Shown one piece after another: positions 1 through 11,295 of a stretch of DNA of 36,238 bases. Origin of the DNA: Pelagophyceae sp. CCMP2097 (lineage: Eukaryota > Sar > Pelagophyceae); the NCBI GenBank assembly GCA_026770575.1, contig MU657194.1, forward strand, positions 320,040 through 356,277, in the 5' to 3' direction. Positions within the stretch are counted from its first letter, which is position 1. Each line of letters opens with the position of its first letter. The position numbers and the translations under genes were made by a program. The notes beneath the pieces were generated by a model. The model was not told where the DNA came from, searched no databases, and saw only the letters and a list, made by a program, of their open reading frames with translations.

Positions 1-200
1 TTGTTTGACTCTGCTCGTCCGCGCCCTGCTCGTCCACGACACGCGTCGCGTAAGCTCTCCCCCTTGTAAGCTCTCCCACGCCCCGTATAGGCACGATAAC
101 TCGGCGCGCGGCGTCCTTTGCCCTTGGAAACCGTTCGATCTCTGGAGCGCCTTGTCTTCTTCTCTGCACGCCCTGCTCGTTCTTTGCTCGTCCACGTCCT

Positions 201-871
201 GGACCCCGATTTTTCGCGAGGGTATGTACCACAGTATTTTGTAATAGGCCACGAACGTACCCGCGTACCCCCACCTTTCGCTGCCGCCACTGGCCGTCGA
301 CGTACCCACGTACCCCAGCCGTGTCCACCCACCCCTTATTGTTGTTTCAGAAGACTGAATCAGATCTTTTACTTTCGGCGAGACGCTTGATATTCAAATC
401 TCAGTCACTCGGTCTGCACTCGGCTGCCCTCGAGACGCAGCTCGATGCATCCCGACGGAGCCGCCATAACCCGCCGCCTGGCCTAGACCACGCGGGGTCC
501 CGTCGACTCCGCCGAAGAACTGAGACCCGTTTCGTTGCGGCCTATCGCCGTTCCTTGCGGAGATTCCATTTGCAGACGGAACTCTAACCCTAAGGGGGTT
601 TCCTTTCCTAGCACAGTTCTTCTTCCGACTGTGGTCACAACGGGTTATGGGCCCAGTCCAGGCCCAAAGGTTCGGAAGGTTTGTTTAATTCTTACTTATT
701 GAGGTACCGCTCCGGGTTTTCCCAAGATGGTCGCCAAAGCGGTGTCCCGCGACGTACCCACGTACCCCAAAAAAAACACGCCGCTCCTGGCCGTCGACGT
801 ACCCACGTACCCCCCTAAATAACGTACCCACAAAATACTGTGGTACATACCCTCGCGAAAAATCGGGGTCC
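201..871. repeat. Perfect 42-bp inverted repeat, possible small transposon or remnant
   Basis: Bases 201-242 and 830-871 are exact reverse complements over 42 bp, enclosing 587 bp. Inside the arms a 27-bp sequence occurs twice in direct orientation (290-316 and 787-813), and CGTACCCACGTACCCC recurs near 752-767. A related CTGCTCGTCCACGAC segment occurs outside the left arm (26-40) and just beyond the right arm. No transposase reading frame lies between the arms. A nonautonomous element or folded-back duplication fits, but no target-site duplication was found at the arm ends. Confidence 0.6.
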
Positions 872-1022
872 TGCTCGTCCACGACGCGCGCATCGCGTTG
901 AAATTTACCCTTGTAAATGTCGTTTAGATCTTTCTCCACTTCAAGTCGTAACTTCCATATTATTATTGCTTTTCAGAAGTTTCTAATATGAAAATCCTAA
1001 GGAAAAGGAAATAATCTTTATT

Positions 1023-1044
1023 ACCAAATTTGTCACAATTTGGT
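1023..1044. repeat. Short hairpin upstream of surface-protein gene
   Basis: ACCAAATT (1023-1030) and AATTTGGT (1037-1044) form a perfect 8-bp stem with a 6-nt loop in an AT-rich stretch about 250 bp before the predicted start codon. Its function is unknown. It could be a protein-binding palindrome or chance. Confidence 0.4.
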
Positions 1045-1292
1045 GGTTTCCTCGTCATCATTGCTCTAAACTTTGGGGGAGTTTTTTTCATGCTTCTGGC
1101 CAATGAGAATTATTCTTCTAATTCCTATTTACTTCTTCTTCTATTATGCACTCTACTGATTCGAAACTGAGGCTGAACCAACACGTGCACTGGCGGTTCC
1201 TACAATTGTAGTACTCGTTCTGGAACACCCTTGCGTTGCGGCGCACACGAGAAGGCGACACGAAGCCCTCCGCCGCGGGTCTGACTCGCGCC

Positions 1293-4200
1293 ATGGTGCC
1301 TCTCGTGGCCTTGTACGCCGCCGCGGCCACAGTGGCCCACGCGACGCCGGCGCTCGCGGCGGTGCGGCGTCCAGAGGCTGAAGCGCACGGCGCGGCGCAC
1401 GGCGAAACGCACGGCGCGGCGCACGGCGCACGGCACGGCGCGGCGCGCGCCACGACGTGCTTCGCCATGGCCATGGTCGACAGCTACGGCGACGGTGCGG
1501 CCCCGGCAGTCGACGCGGTGGAGCCCCACGCGCTTCTTCATAGGCTGGAACGGCGACTTTTACAACGTCACCGCGCTCGACGGCGCCGTCGTCGCGACGG
1601 GGACGCTCGCGGCGAACTTCACGGGCACCGACGACGTCTGCCTTGCCGACGGCGATTGCTACGCGCTCACCGTCCGCACCGGCGCCCGGAACCGTGGAGA
1701 ATCTTCCCAAGGAGGGCGCGTCGCCGGGGCCGTCGCAGGGACGCGCGTCACGCCGCAGGTCGGAGGCGGCTTCAACCCCGAAGAGCACTCGTGGTCGCTC
1801 GGCGGCCTCGGCGGCGGGTCGCCCGCGTCCGTCTTCTTCGGCGTCGGCGGCGGCGGTCTGAACGCCGCAGCCGCGGGCGCCTGCGGCGAGACTGTCGAGG
1901 GCGACCACTGCTTCGCGTTCGAGATGTCCGACAGTGCGTGCGAATGCCAAAAGGCCGGGGACGAGCGAGTGCCAAAAGGCCAAAAGTCGACTGTCGACGC
2001 AGCTTCATCACAACGCAAACGCAGGCCTCAGCGACGGGTGGGACGGCACGCTGTACCAGTTCGACGCGCTGCCCGTGGGCACGCTCGAAGACGGCGACGC
2101 GCGCACGTGCGGCGCCGCGCCCCCGCGGTCGGACAACCCGGACCGTCGACTGGGAGCCCCCCTCGACTTTTGTACAGTCGATTTTTCTAGTAACCTGGTC
2201 GCCGCTTAGGTACGGCGTGTGCCTGCGGCGCGGGTGCCACGCGCTGTCCATCTTCGGCGGCAACTACCACGAGGAGCACTCCTGGAAACTCGCTGCGGCG
2301 GACGGCGGGCCGCTGGCGGGCGAGGAGGCGGCCATTCCGCTCGGCGAGACGCCCTTCGCCGCTGACTTCTTCGTATCAGCAGATGGTGCCGTCACCTGGG
2401 GCTCGTGTGACACTGCGGCGCCGACGACTACGGTCGCGCCGACGCTGTCGCCGCCGCCGACGGCCGCGCCGACGCTCACGGCCGCGCCGACGGCTGATGG
2501 AGCGCCCGTCGCGTCGTTCCAAGACCTCGAGACCATCGTCGCCGCGCGCGCGACCATGACCCTCGTCGTCACCGCAGACATCTTGTTCGAGCGCGCCGTC
2601 GGCATCGCCGCGGACAAGCGCGTGGATATCGTCGGCGCCGCCGGCGTGCAGATGCCGCGTTTGAGCGGCGGCTATGCGACGCGGCTCTTCGAGGTCGGCG
2701 GCGTGCTCGTGCTGCGGCACCTGGTGCTCGAAGACGCGGTGGCGTGGAGCGCAGGCGGCGGGTGCGTCCTCGTCGAGGGCGCGGGCGCGGTGTTCGAGGC
2801 TTACGGCGTTCTGGCACGACGCAACGCCGCGGAGACGGGCGGCTTCCTCGAGTCGAGCGAAGGCACTATTGTGCGGTTGACGAACTGCACGTTCATCAAC
2901 AACACGGCCACCGCCGAGGGCGGCCTGGCCATCACGCGCGGCGGCTACCTGCGCCTTGACGGCTCGTCCGTCACCGGGTCGACTGCGACCGACGACTGCG
3001 GCGCCGTCTCCAACGTCGGTGGCGTCGCTGAGCTTGTGCGGTCGACGCTGGCCCGCAACGGGGCCACATACTACGGCGGCGCGGTGTGCTCGTCTTACGG
3101 CGCGCAAACCGACGTCGAAGATTGCCTTTTCGAGGACAACTCGGCTGAGTCGGGGGGCGCTATCGTCAACTTCGGATACTGCGTCGTGCGCGGCTCCATC
3201 TTCCGTCGCAACGTCGCCACGTTCCAGGGCGGCGCGGTCTGCGACTTGCGTCTGCAAACGGAGCAAGGGGGAGCATCGAATTCGGGCGGCACCACGCACC
3301 TCGCAGAGTCGTCGTTCGAGAACAACACCGCGGTCGAGGCCGGCGGCGCAGTCTTCTCCGACTTGGGAATACTGACGCTCGAGGATTGCCGCGCCACTGG
3401 AAACGTCGCCGGCGACCGCGGCGGCTTCCTCAGTCGCGAGGTCGGCCTGGCGCTCCTCACCGCGTCGCGCGACGCAGGTCCGTCGCCTGCGCAGAGGCCC
3501 CGAGCGGAGGCCCGGTGCAGGGTCGACAAAAGGTCCGGGTCCGACCCGGACCCGTGCAAGAACCGGGGTAGGGTCCGGGTCCGGGTCCGGCCGAGGCCGC
3601 GGACCCACGTCTGGGTCCGGGTCCGGCCTCTGCTCACGCGGGTCCGGGTCCGGGTCCGGGGCTTGTCGAAGACTCGGACCCGGACCCGCGGACCCTTTGT
3701 CGACTCTGGCCCCATCATGATGGCGGCCGCGCGATTCGATGCGCGACGTAGGCGCGGCGTACTCGGAGCAAGACCTTTCGGCGTTTGACTTTTTGATCGA
3801 CGGCGGCGACTTCTCGCACAACGAAGCGACTCTCGGCGGCGCGTTCTTCGTCATCGACGCGCTCGTACGCGTGCGCGGCGCCTCGGTGCACTCGAACCGC
3901 GCCGACCGCGCCGGCGGCGGTTTCTTCCTGAAGGACGCGCCAGCGACGACGTTTGACGGCGCCGAGGAGGCGGACGGCGGCGACGATTTCGAGGCGCGCC
4001 TCCGCAGCAATCTCTGGGCGGCGCACTCGTTCGAGAGCGGCGTGGCCGTCCGCGGCAACCGCGCGCTCCTCGGCGGGGGTATGTTCTTGCAAGACGCGCC
4101 AAACGTCATTTTCGACGACTCCGTCGTCGACGGCAACGACGCCATCGCGCGCGGCGGTGGAATGTACTTAGCCAGCAAGCTCGTGCGCATCGCCGCGTAT

Positions 4201-7200
4201 AACGGCACGCTCGCGGGGAACGTGGCGACGGAGGGCTCGGCGGTTTACTCGGACACGCCGCTGGCGACGGTGCGCCTCCGCGGCCTCGGCCTCCGCGGCA
4301 ACAAGGCGGCCAAGGGCACGATGTACTTCACGCTCGGCTCGGAAGTGACGGTGGACCGACTCACGTCGGCGGAGAACGTCGCGCGCGTCGGTGGCATTGC
4401 GTTCGTCGGACCTGACTCGACGTTCCGTCTCGCCAACGCCACGTCCGCCGGCGACACCGCGTTAGATCGCGGCCTCATCTTTTTCGACATGGATTGCACA
4501 TCGATCATCGAGCGCTTCCACGCCCACGACGCGGACGTCGGCGGCTGCCTCGTCTGCGGCGACTCGCTCAGCATCACCGTCAGCGACGCGGTAATCGCGC
4601 GCACGACCGCAGAGGCGTCGAGCTTCCTCTCCGTCGCGATCGCGAAGCGCGTCGTGCTGGAGCGCTGCTTCTTTGTCGACGCGCGCGTCAAGACTTCGTG
4701 CGGCGTCGCGTTCATAGACGGTGGTGAAACGACGCTCCGCGACGTCACAATCGACGGCGCAAACGGCGGCGTGCTATGCCTCCGCGGCGGTTCCGTCAAC
4801 GTGTCCACCTCGACGTTCCGAGACAACGCCGGCGGCGTGTTCCTCATCGACGCCGCAGCCAAGGTCGCGGTGGCCTCGTCGACGTTTTCGGCGAACCGCG
4901 CACCGCACGGCGCCGTCGCGCGCGTCTACGATGCCGCATCGACGTTCGAACCTTTCAACTCGACGTTCGAGGGCAATACCGCCAGGGGCGACGGCGGCGT
5001 CGTCGCCGTGCGCGTCGTCGCTGAGGCAGGCGGTGCCGCCGGGGGCGGCGGCTGGGCGACCAACGCGGGGCGCCGCCTCGCGGCGGAAGACACAAAGGCG
5101 GAGCCGCCCGTTAGCGGTGCGTCGTAAAGCCGTTAAGCCGCGGGCCTTTGAAGCCTCGAGCCGCGGGCCTAGGCTTCATCAGCCGCGGCGCCAACGTCTT
5201 CCGGAACAACACCGCCGGCCGCGGCGCGGTGCTCATGCTCGGCAGCGGTGCGTCCCCGCGTCGGCGATGCCGGTCCCGGACCGACGCAGGGATGGCGACG
5301 CAAGCGGCACCAGAGGCTCGGGTGACGCCGCGGCGATTTTCGCCCATAGGTGCCTTTGGCTCGTTTGACGCGACGGACGCCGCTGTGGTGAACTTTGCGC
5401 GCGGGGGCGGCGGAGTTTCTTTCTTCTTGCACGACGCGGCCGCGGCCGCCGAGGCCGGCCACGCCGCGACGTTTTTCGCACGCGCGGCGCCCGTTGCGGG
5501 CCTCGACTCGATGGCGCTCCGCGACAACGGCGCCGCGTACGGCCCCGCGGGCGCGTCGGACCCCGTGCGCATGTCGACGGTGCACTCGCGGACGGAGCTG
5601 TCGAACGTCGTCAACGAGCAAACCGTCGTCGTCGCCGTCGTCGACTGGTACGGGTCCACGGTGACCACTTTCCGCGACAACGCAAACCTCGCGCTCGCCG
5701 CGCGCGGCCAGGCGGACGTGGCGCTCTCGGGGGCGCTGATCATGCCGTTTGCGGACGGCGTCGCCACGTGGCCGCCGGGGTCGTTCAAGCTTACGTTCCG
5801 GCCTAACGCGACCGTCTCGCTCGCCGTGACGCTCGATGCCGCGGCGCACCGAACGGCGCTCGACGTGTACCTGCGGCCCTGCGTCGTCGGCGAGGCGGAC
5901 CTGGGCGCGTGGTGCGCCACGTGCGCCTCGGGCACGTACAACGTCTACGCGGGTGCTACGTGCAGCAAGTGCCCGAAGGACGCTGACTGCCGCGGTGGCC
6001 GCGACATCACCGCGAGTCGGCGCTACTGGAGGCAGGCATGGGACTCGGACGCCGTGCGCCGCTGCAAGTTTGATGACGCGTGCGAAGGCGGGAGCGTCGA
6101 CCTCTGGGGGGAAACGCAGGGCAACGCGACGGCGGCGCGCGGCGCGCGCGCCCCCGCCGTGGCGCACGTCGGCGCGACGGCGCAGTGCACGCACCACCAC
6201 GCGGGGCCGCTCTGCGCCACGTGCGAAAGCGGCTACCAGCTCGACGGCTCTGGAGTCTGTGGCACGTGCGCCTCGAGCGACAGCGAGAAGCAAAGGCGCA
6301 TCACCCTTGTAGCCACGCTGGCAGCGCTTGCGCTGGTCGCCGCCGCCTGCTGCTGCCGACACGGGAAATGGCTCCAGCGCGTCGTAGCCTACGCCGCAAA
6401 AGTCGCTTGGTGCGACGCCGGCCGCGCGGTGGCACAGAGACGCCGGGGGGCGCAAGCGTCGACGGATGGGGTTTCGCAAGGGCGCACGGAGTCCCGCAAA
6501 GTCGACGCCGCCGCTTCCGCTAGGTTCTACGGCGCCATCCTCTCGTCGCGGCTCAAAGTCTTCCTGGCGTTTTACCAGATCATGGCCGCGTTGCCTGCTT
6601 GCTTCCCGGACATGGACTGGTCGCTACCGATGCGTGGCTTCTTCGGCCGGATCGCCTTCGTCTCGTGCGCCCCCCGTGTCGCCGCGTCGCCGCGTCGCCG
6701 TCGCGCGCGGGGCCGCCTTTGCGACGCGGCGCGTAGGTTGGACTTTGGGCTGTGGTCTTCCGTCCTCTGCCGCACGAGCTTCGATATCCTGGACAAGCTC
6801 CTCATCGCGACGTTTCTCCCGTTCGTCGCCGCCGTCGCAAGCAAGCTGCTCTACGAGTGGCCCGGGCTCGGGACGGTCCTCCGCATGTAAGGCGCTCGTC
6901 GTGGCCGTTTCAACCGTCACCCCAGCCTTGTCGACCGACGCCACAGCCCGGGCACGCCTCGTCCGGGACACTTGTGCGGGTAGGCCTCGGAAGCGCGCGC
7001 GCGCTCTGGTGGCGCTCCTCTTTTTGGTCATGACTTATACCATCTACACCGTCGTCTCCGGCATCGTGATCCGCGCGCTGCAGTGCGACGACGGTTTCAG
7101 TGCCTCGGACAACTCGCCCTACGCCGGCGGCAGCTTCCTCTATCAGGACTACACGGTCTCTTGCCACTCGCGGCGCTACAAGCTCTACCGCATCTACGCC

Positions 7201-8842
7201 ATCTGCATGATCTTCGTCTACCCCGTCGGCATCCCGGCACTCTACGTCGCGATGCTCTACAAGGCCAAGCGCCACATCGCACCCGCGGACGTTAAAGCGC
7301 TCGCGCGGGAGATAGTTGAGTCCAAGCCCGAAATCGCGCGCGACTTCATCGCCGCGAAGCGCGCCCTCGGCGAGGAGATCGAGATGCTAGAGCGGGAGCA
7401 CAAGCTGCGCCGCAGCGTCGGCCGCGACACGGCGCTGACGCGCCTGGCGGACCGCTACGCGTACGCGATTTGGGCTTTTGAGGTCGACTTTTATCGAAGC
7501 GAGCTGCGGCGCGTCGAGCACGAGGCCGCCGTCTGCCGCCAAGCCAGCGAGTACCTGCGCAGCCACGCAAAGTACCTCCGCAGCCACGCCGAGTCCGCCG
7601 GCCCGGGCGCCGCTGATGACGACTACTTCGAGTCGGAAACGACGTCCATCACGTGGCGCGCGGAGAAGCAGTCCATCAGGGTCCTCGGTGACCACCTGGT
7701 CATGGCCTACCGCGAGCCCGCGGCCGCGCCCGTCGGCAAACGCGGGGCACCGCACTCGAGACGGCCCGGAGCCGCGAACGAGCCGAGACGGCCCGGAGCC
7801 GCGAGCGGCATCAGAGGAAGCACGCTGAGGGGAGACGCGCGCGGCGCACCCGGCCGACGGGCGAGAGCGAGCGCCGTACGCTGCCGCCCGCGCGCTGCCG
7901 CACGCTGCCATTCGTCTTAGGGCTGCGGAGAGCTCGATTATGCTCAAGTTTCTGTTTGAGGAGTACGACCCAGCGTGCTGGTACTTTGAGTCGCTCGAGT
8001 GCGTCCGGCGGCTGCTGCTGACGAGCGTGCTGCCGCTGTCGTCGATGCGTTCCGAGTCGCTCGGCCAGATTGTCCTCATCTGCCTCGTCTCGCTCGCGTT
8101 CGCAGGCTTTTACGCGCACCTGCGGCCGTTTGTGTCGGATTCGATGGACACGTTTGCCAACATCATGCAATCTTGCCTCTTCTTGAACTACTTCCTCACC
8201 CTCGTGCGGCCCCGCGCCGGGGACCCGGGACGCCGCAGGGAAAACGGAGCGGGGACCTTTGCGGCGCCAGAGGAGAGGCCGGGGGTTTCCCCGGGACCGC
8301 CGGGCGCGAGGCGCGTGGTTCGACACCCGCGCTAGGTCATGTTCGCCGAAGAGCACATTTGCGACGCCGTGTACAAATCGAACATGCGCGGTGCGGGTTT
8401 CGGCATCATCTTCCTCTCCTTTTGCGTCGCGCCCCTCTCCGGCATCGGCAGCATCCCGGGCTTCGTCGAGGGCATCGGCGACTTCCGCGAGTCGACCGAA
8501 TTGGCTGACTTTATGGCCAACGTGGCGCGTTTCGACCCAATCGGCGTCGTATCCCTCTGCCAGCGCAAGGGCGGCGGCGCCGCCGTCCGGCCCGCGCCGC
8601 CCGCGCGCGTCCAGAGCAGCGGCAACCTCGTCGACGACCTCGAGGAGCTCGCGCGGTCTGCGCGGGCCGACGCCGACACTGCGTGCATCGATTTTGACAG
8701 GGCCGAATCCACGCGGGCCGCGGGCCTCAAGGAGGGCGCATTACCGGCGCTCGTGGCGTCGGCATACGTGGTCTCGCCCGCGCCGGCGTGCGACGACGAC
8801 GACGCCTCGGCTTGTGGTAGTACAATCAACATCCTGCCCTAA
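1293..8842 (+). CDS. Giant multi-pass surface protein with polymorphic membrane (beta-helix) repeats
   Basis: Predicted exons: 1293-1494, 1544-1671, 1759-1933, 2025-2106, 2210-3477, 3752-5116, 5173-5247, 5350-6664, 6737-6886, 6984-about 7731 (3' edge unresolved), about 7921-8203 and 8336-8842; about 2,100 residues. The start is chosen because a hydrophobic signal peptide follows (about residues 1-22). Two modules of the DSYGDGWNG and SDGWDG type follow, then a Thr-Pro spacer near 2420-2510. From about 2560 to 5300 come some 17 repeats of the form N-N-T-A-x-x-x-G-G-A-V, typical of right-handed beta-helix polymorphic membrane proteins. A Cys-rich stalk (5895-6290, CATCASGTY type) precedes about eight hydrophobic segments (6300-8460). 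The C-terminal tail is acidic. The family is common in stramenopile surface proteins, and ligand and role are unknown. An alternative is two adjacent genes, but frame continuity argues for one. Confidence 0.8.
3478..3751 (+). mobile_element. Probable introner element forming an intron
   Basis: This 274-bp segment interrupts the beta-helix region. Removing it between CAG|GT and TAG|GC restores the frame (DAGAAYSEQD). The 11 bases ending the upstream exon (3467-3477, GCGCGACGCAG) recur with one change as the last 11 bases of the intron (3741-3751, GCGCGACGTAG), as in a target-site duplication that supplies the acceptor AG. Subterminal inverted repeats lie at 3522-3536 and 3690-3704 (14 of 15 match, GTCGACAAA core). 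The interior is packed with GGGTCC repeats. Introner elements of this type are known from Aureococcus and Micromonas. Calling this one an introner is inference, since no second copy is in the window. Confidence 0.72.
7732..7930 (+). other. Unresolved splice junction or frameshift in surface-protein gene
   Basis: The frame encoding the cytoplasmic stretch to about 7731 must switch to the frame of the next membrane segment, which is clear from about 7931 (SSIMLKFLFEEY). Only two GT donors occur between 7730 and 7912 (7732 and 7876), and neither pairs in phase with the good TAG acceptor at 7918-7920. In-phase acceptors would end in GAG (7834, 7867 or 7930), unlike every other intron here. A 20-bp direct repeat (7758-7777 and 7785-7804, period 27) sits in the middle. 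A GC donor, an indel or a misassembled repeat are all possible. Confidence 0.5.
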
Positions 8843-8977
8843 TCGTCGACACTCCCCTCCAGAGGGCTCGGACGCCCGGCCCAGTTAAACCCGGTGAGCC
8901 CGCCCGCGGTCATCGTCGAAGCGCACTCGACGCTCTTCGATGGCGACGCCGTGGGCCTCGGCGGCTGCGCGACCACC

Positions 8978-8983
8978 AATAAA
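8978..8983 (+). promoter_or_regulatory. Candidate polyadenylation signal
   Basis: AATAAA lies 136 nt after the stop codon of the surface-protein gene, in a locally AT-rich stretch before the next gene. Whether this alga uses AATAAA is not known from the sequence. Confidence 0.35.
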
Positions 8984-9065
8984 ATCTTAATCTTTTTGAA
9001 TCTTTTCAAGTTGTTCCGATTGCCCGTGGGAAGCTTCCCGCCGGTTTACTGGCCGCTGGGTGGCC

Positions 9066-11295
9066 ATGTCGGACGTCGCGCGAGTCGACGATCCTTCGGC
9101 CATGCGAAGCTGCAGCTCGCAGAGCCGCTGCCGCCAGCTGCCGGACCCATTCCGCAGCTTTGGGACCCCGGAGCGGCCTCAAACGGCCGTGCCGCTGCAG
9201 GACCAGGGCGGCCTCACGGCCCTCGCGTCGCCAACCGCTCCGCAGCGTCCGAGTCGGAGGGAGGGCGCCTCTGCGCGCTCGTGCCAAAGCGCCTCGTAGG
9301 CGTTCGGGCTTCGTTCTAGCGCGGGCTGTCCAGTCGGAGAAGCCGTATCGCGTGCCGGTGCGCACGGCGGCGGCGGGGCCGCTGCGCCACCTGACGACGC
9401 ACAAGGTGCCGCGGGGCCGCGACTACGCGCGCGCGTACTGCGGCGCCTGCGAGGCGGCCGAGCGCCCGCGATGCACCTTTTGCGGCCTGCGCAAGCTCGC
9501 GCTCTGGCGGCGAATGCCCCTCGTGCGCGTCGCACGGAGCCTCCTCATCGCCATGCCCGCGCTCTCGGCGCGAGACCTGGCGCACGACCTCGCGCGCTAC
9601 GCGGCGAGCGACGAAGCCTGCCTCGAGACGAACCGCGCGCTCGGCTGGTCGTCGCACCAGATCGACCTCTGCGAGGCGCACACCTCTGCGAAGGACGCCG
9701 GCGACGACGAACAAAGGCGGCTCCTCGAGGCCATGGGGGAGTTGAAGAAGCGCTGCGATACGCTCGGCGCCGAGAAGCGCGAGCTGCGGTTTGAATTAGA
9801 CGGCCTCCAACGCCGGAAGGCAGCCGACGCCGGCGCGACGGACGCAGAGGTGGCCGCCGCCGCCGCCGCGGTGGTCGCAGCGACCGCCGCGGCCGCAGCG
9901 ACGGTGGCCGCGGCCGCGGCCGCGACGGCGCTGCAAAAGCTGCGCGAGGACAAGGACCGGCTGTGCAAGCTCGCGGAATCGCAAAAGGCGGAATCGCAAA
10001 AGGCCTACGACGAACTGCGCCTGGCCACGACGCACGACACGGCCGACGCCACCGTGCAGGCGTCGGTCGAGGCGCAGGCCCTCTCGACACAGACTGCCTC
10101 AGACCACGAAACACCAGTGGTGCACGCACTGGTGCAGACGGACGCGCTCGAGTCGATCTTCACCGTCGCGCCGGCGGACCTCCTGTCCGCCGTCGCGGTG
10201 CTCACGGTCCCCGCCGCCGCCGCCGACGTCGTCGTCGACGTTTCGCCGGCGGTCGAGGCCATGACGCTCACGGTCGAAGCGGCGCCTCCCAAGGCGCTGG
10301 TCAACGACCGTTCGATGCGGTTCAGCCTGCTGAACAGCTCGCTCAAGTCCAGATACGTCATGTCTCACAAGGAGCTGTACAAGGCCATGCACGACGTCTA
10401 CGAGAAGCAGTGCCAGGCCGACGACGCGGACCGCGCGTGCGGGCGGGACCCTGAGCCTTTGGCGTCGACGTTCCACGACTACTGGCGCCATAAGGTCGGG
10501 CTGAAGAAGATGGCCGCGAAGAAGGCGCGAGAGATGCTTAACTCCCTCCGCGCGAGCGCCGACGGCGGTTTCCGCCTGACGCAGTTCTGTTGGCTCCTGG
10601 GCCTCGACGTGCGCTCGCTCGACGCCGCGGCGCCCGAGACGCTCTGGGCGCCGGCAGCGACGACGGCATACATGGCGCTCTTCGGGCGCGCCATGAAGGG
10701 CGAGGCCCAGCGCGTTGGTATCGCGGAGTTCCTCAACGCCAGCGACGTCGCCCGCGTCGAGCGCAGGGCCTTTGTCGACGCTGTCCTGGGCCGCAGCGCC
10801 GACGAGCGCAAGACCGTGGTGCGCAGCGACCCGTCAACGTGGAAGACTGAGCTCCTGGGCCTGCTCGAGCCGAGAGACATAGAAAAACTGCTCGACGTCG
10901 TCGACGAGGCGGACTGCGGCCTTAAGGACTTCGTCAACCTAGACGATAGCATGCGCCTCTTCTTCCTCAAGATCAACGAGGTGCTGCTGATCCACGAGGG
11001 CCGCCTCGGCGCCGCGTTCCTGCGGTTTGACCACGGTTCACCCGGCCTGACCCTCGACGAGCTCGGCGCCCTCGTCGACTGGTGCACGTCGGGCCGCAGC
11101 CCTTACAATGCGCGGAGCCTCGAGCAGCTCTACTACCGCATCGAGAGCCTCTGCGACCCGCGGAACGACGACGACGAGGTCATCGACAACGCCGCCGGCT
11201 TCGCCGCGTCCTGCCTCAAGATCGAGCGCTGCGTCCTCGCCATGCCGCGCGACTGCCGAGACTACTGGCAACTCCCGGACGACGCCGCCGCATAG
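9066..11295 (+). CDS. Coiled-coil protein of unknown function
   Basis: The main exon is open from before 9334 to the stop at 11293-11295. A tentative first exon, 9066-9188, joins in phase through an intron 9189-9333 (GTGCC...CAG), giving about 694 residues. The 5' end is uncertain. Near 9438-9485 there is a CxxC-x7-CxxC cluster that could bind zinc. From about 9690 to 10020 the sequence is charged and heptad-like, interrupted by an alanine-rich run. After 10300 comes a globular part with DYWRHKVGLKKMA and later DDSMRLFFLKI. That pattern resembles helical domains seen in protist coiled-coil proteins, but I cannot name the family. It lies 223 bp downstream of the surface-protein gene in the same direction. 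No membrane segment is evident. Confidence 0.7.

Larger units (their letters stand above)
1..1292. other. Gene-poor repeat-bearing region
   Basis: No convincing coding region is visible here. The short open frames have no recognisable motifs and overlap repeats. The stretch holds a perfect 42-bp inverted repeat, several copies of a CGTACCC motif, and an AT-rich segment at about 950-1170 just before the surface-protein gene. That AT-rich segment may contain its promoter, but no clear TATA box could be assigned. Confidence 0.6.

Noticed and set aside
1153..1983. 276-codon minus-strand frame
   Set aside because: Arg/Ala-rich antisense of the first exons of the surface-protein gene, which have a signal peptide and recognisable modules.
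5248..5349. In-frame segment read as coding
   Set aside because: It could be translated through, but it has a GTGCG...TAG pair and non-repeat composition, and its removal gives a better join (GSG to AFGSFDATD), so it is treated as an intron.
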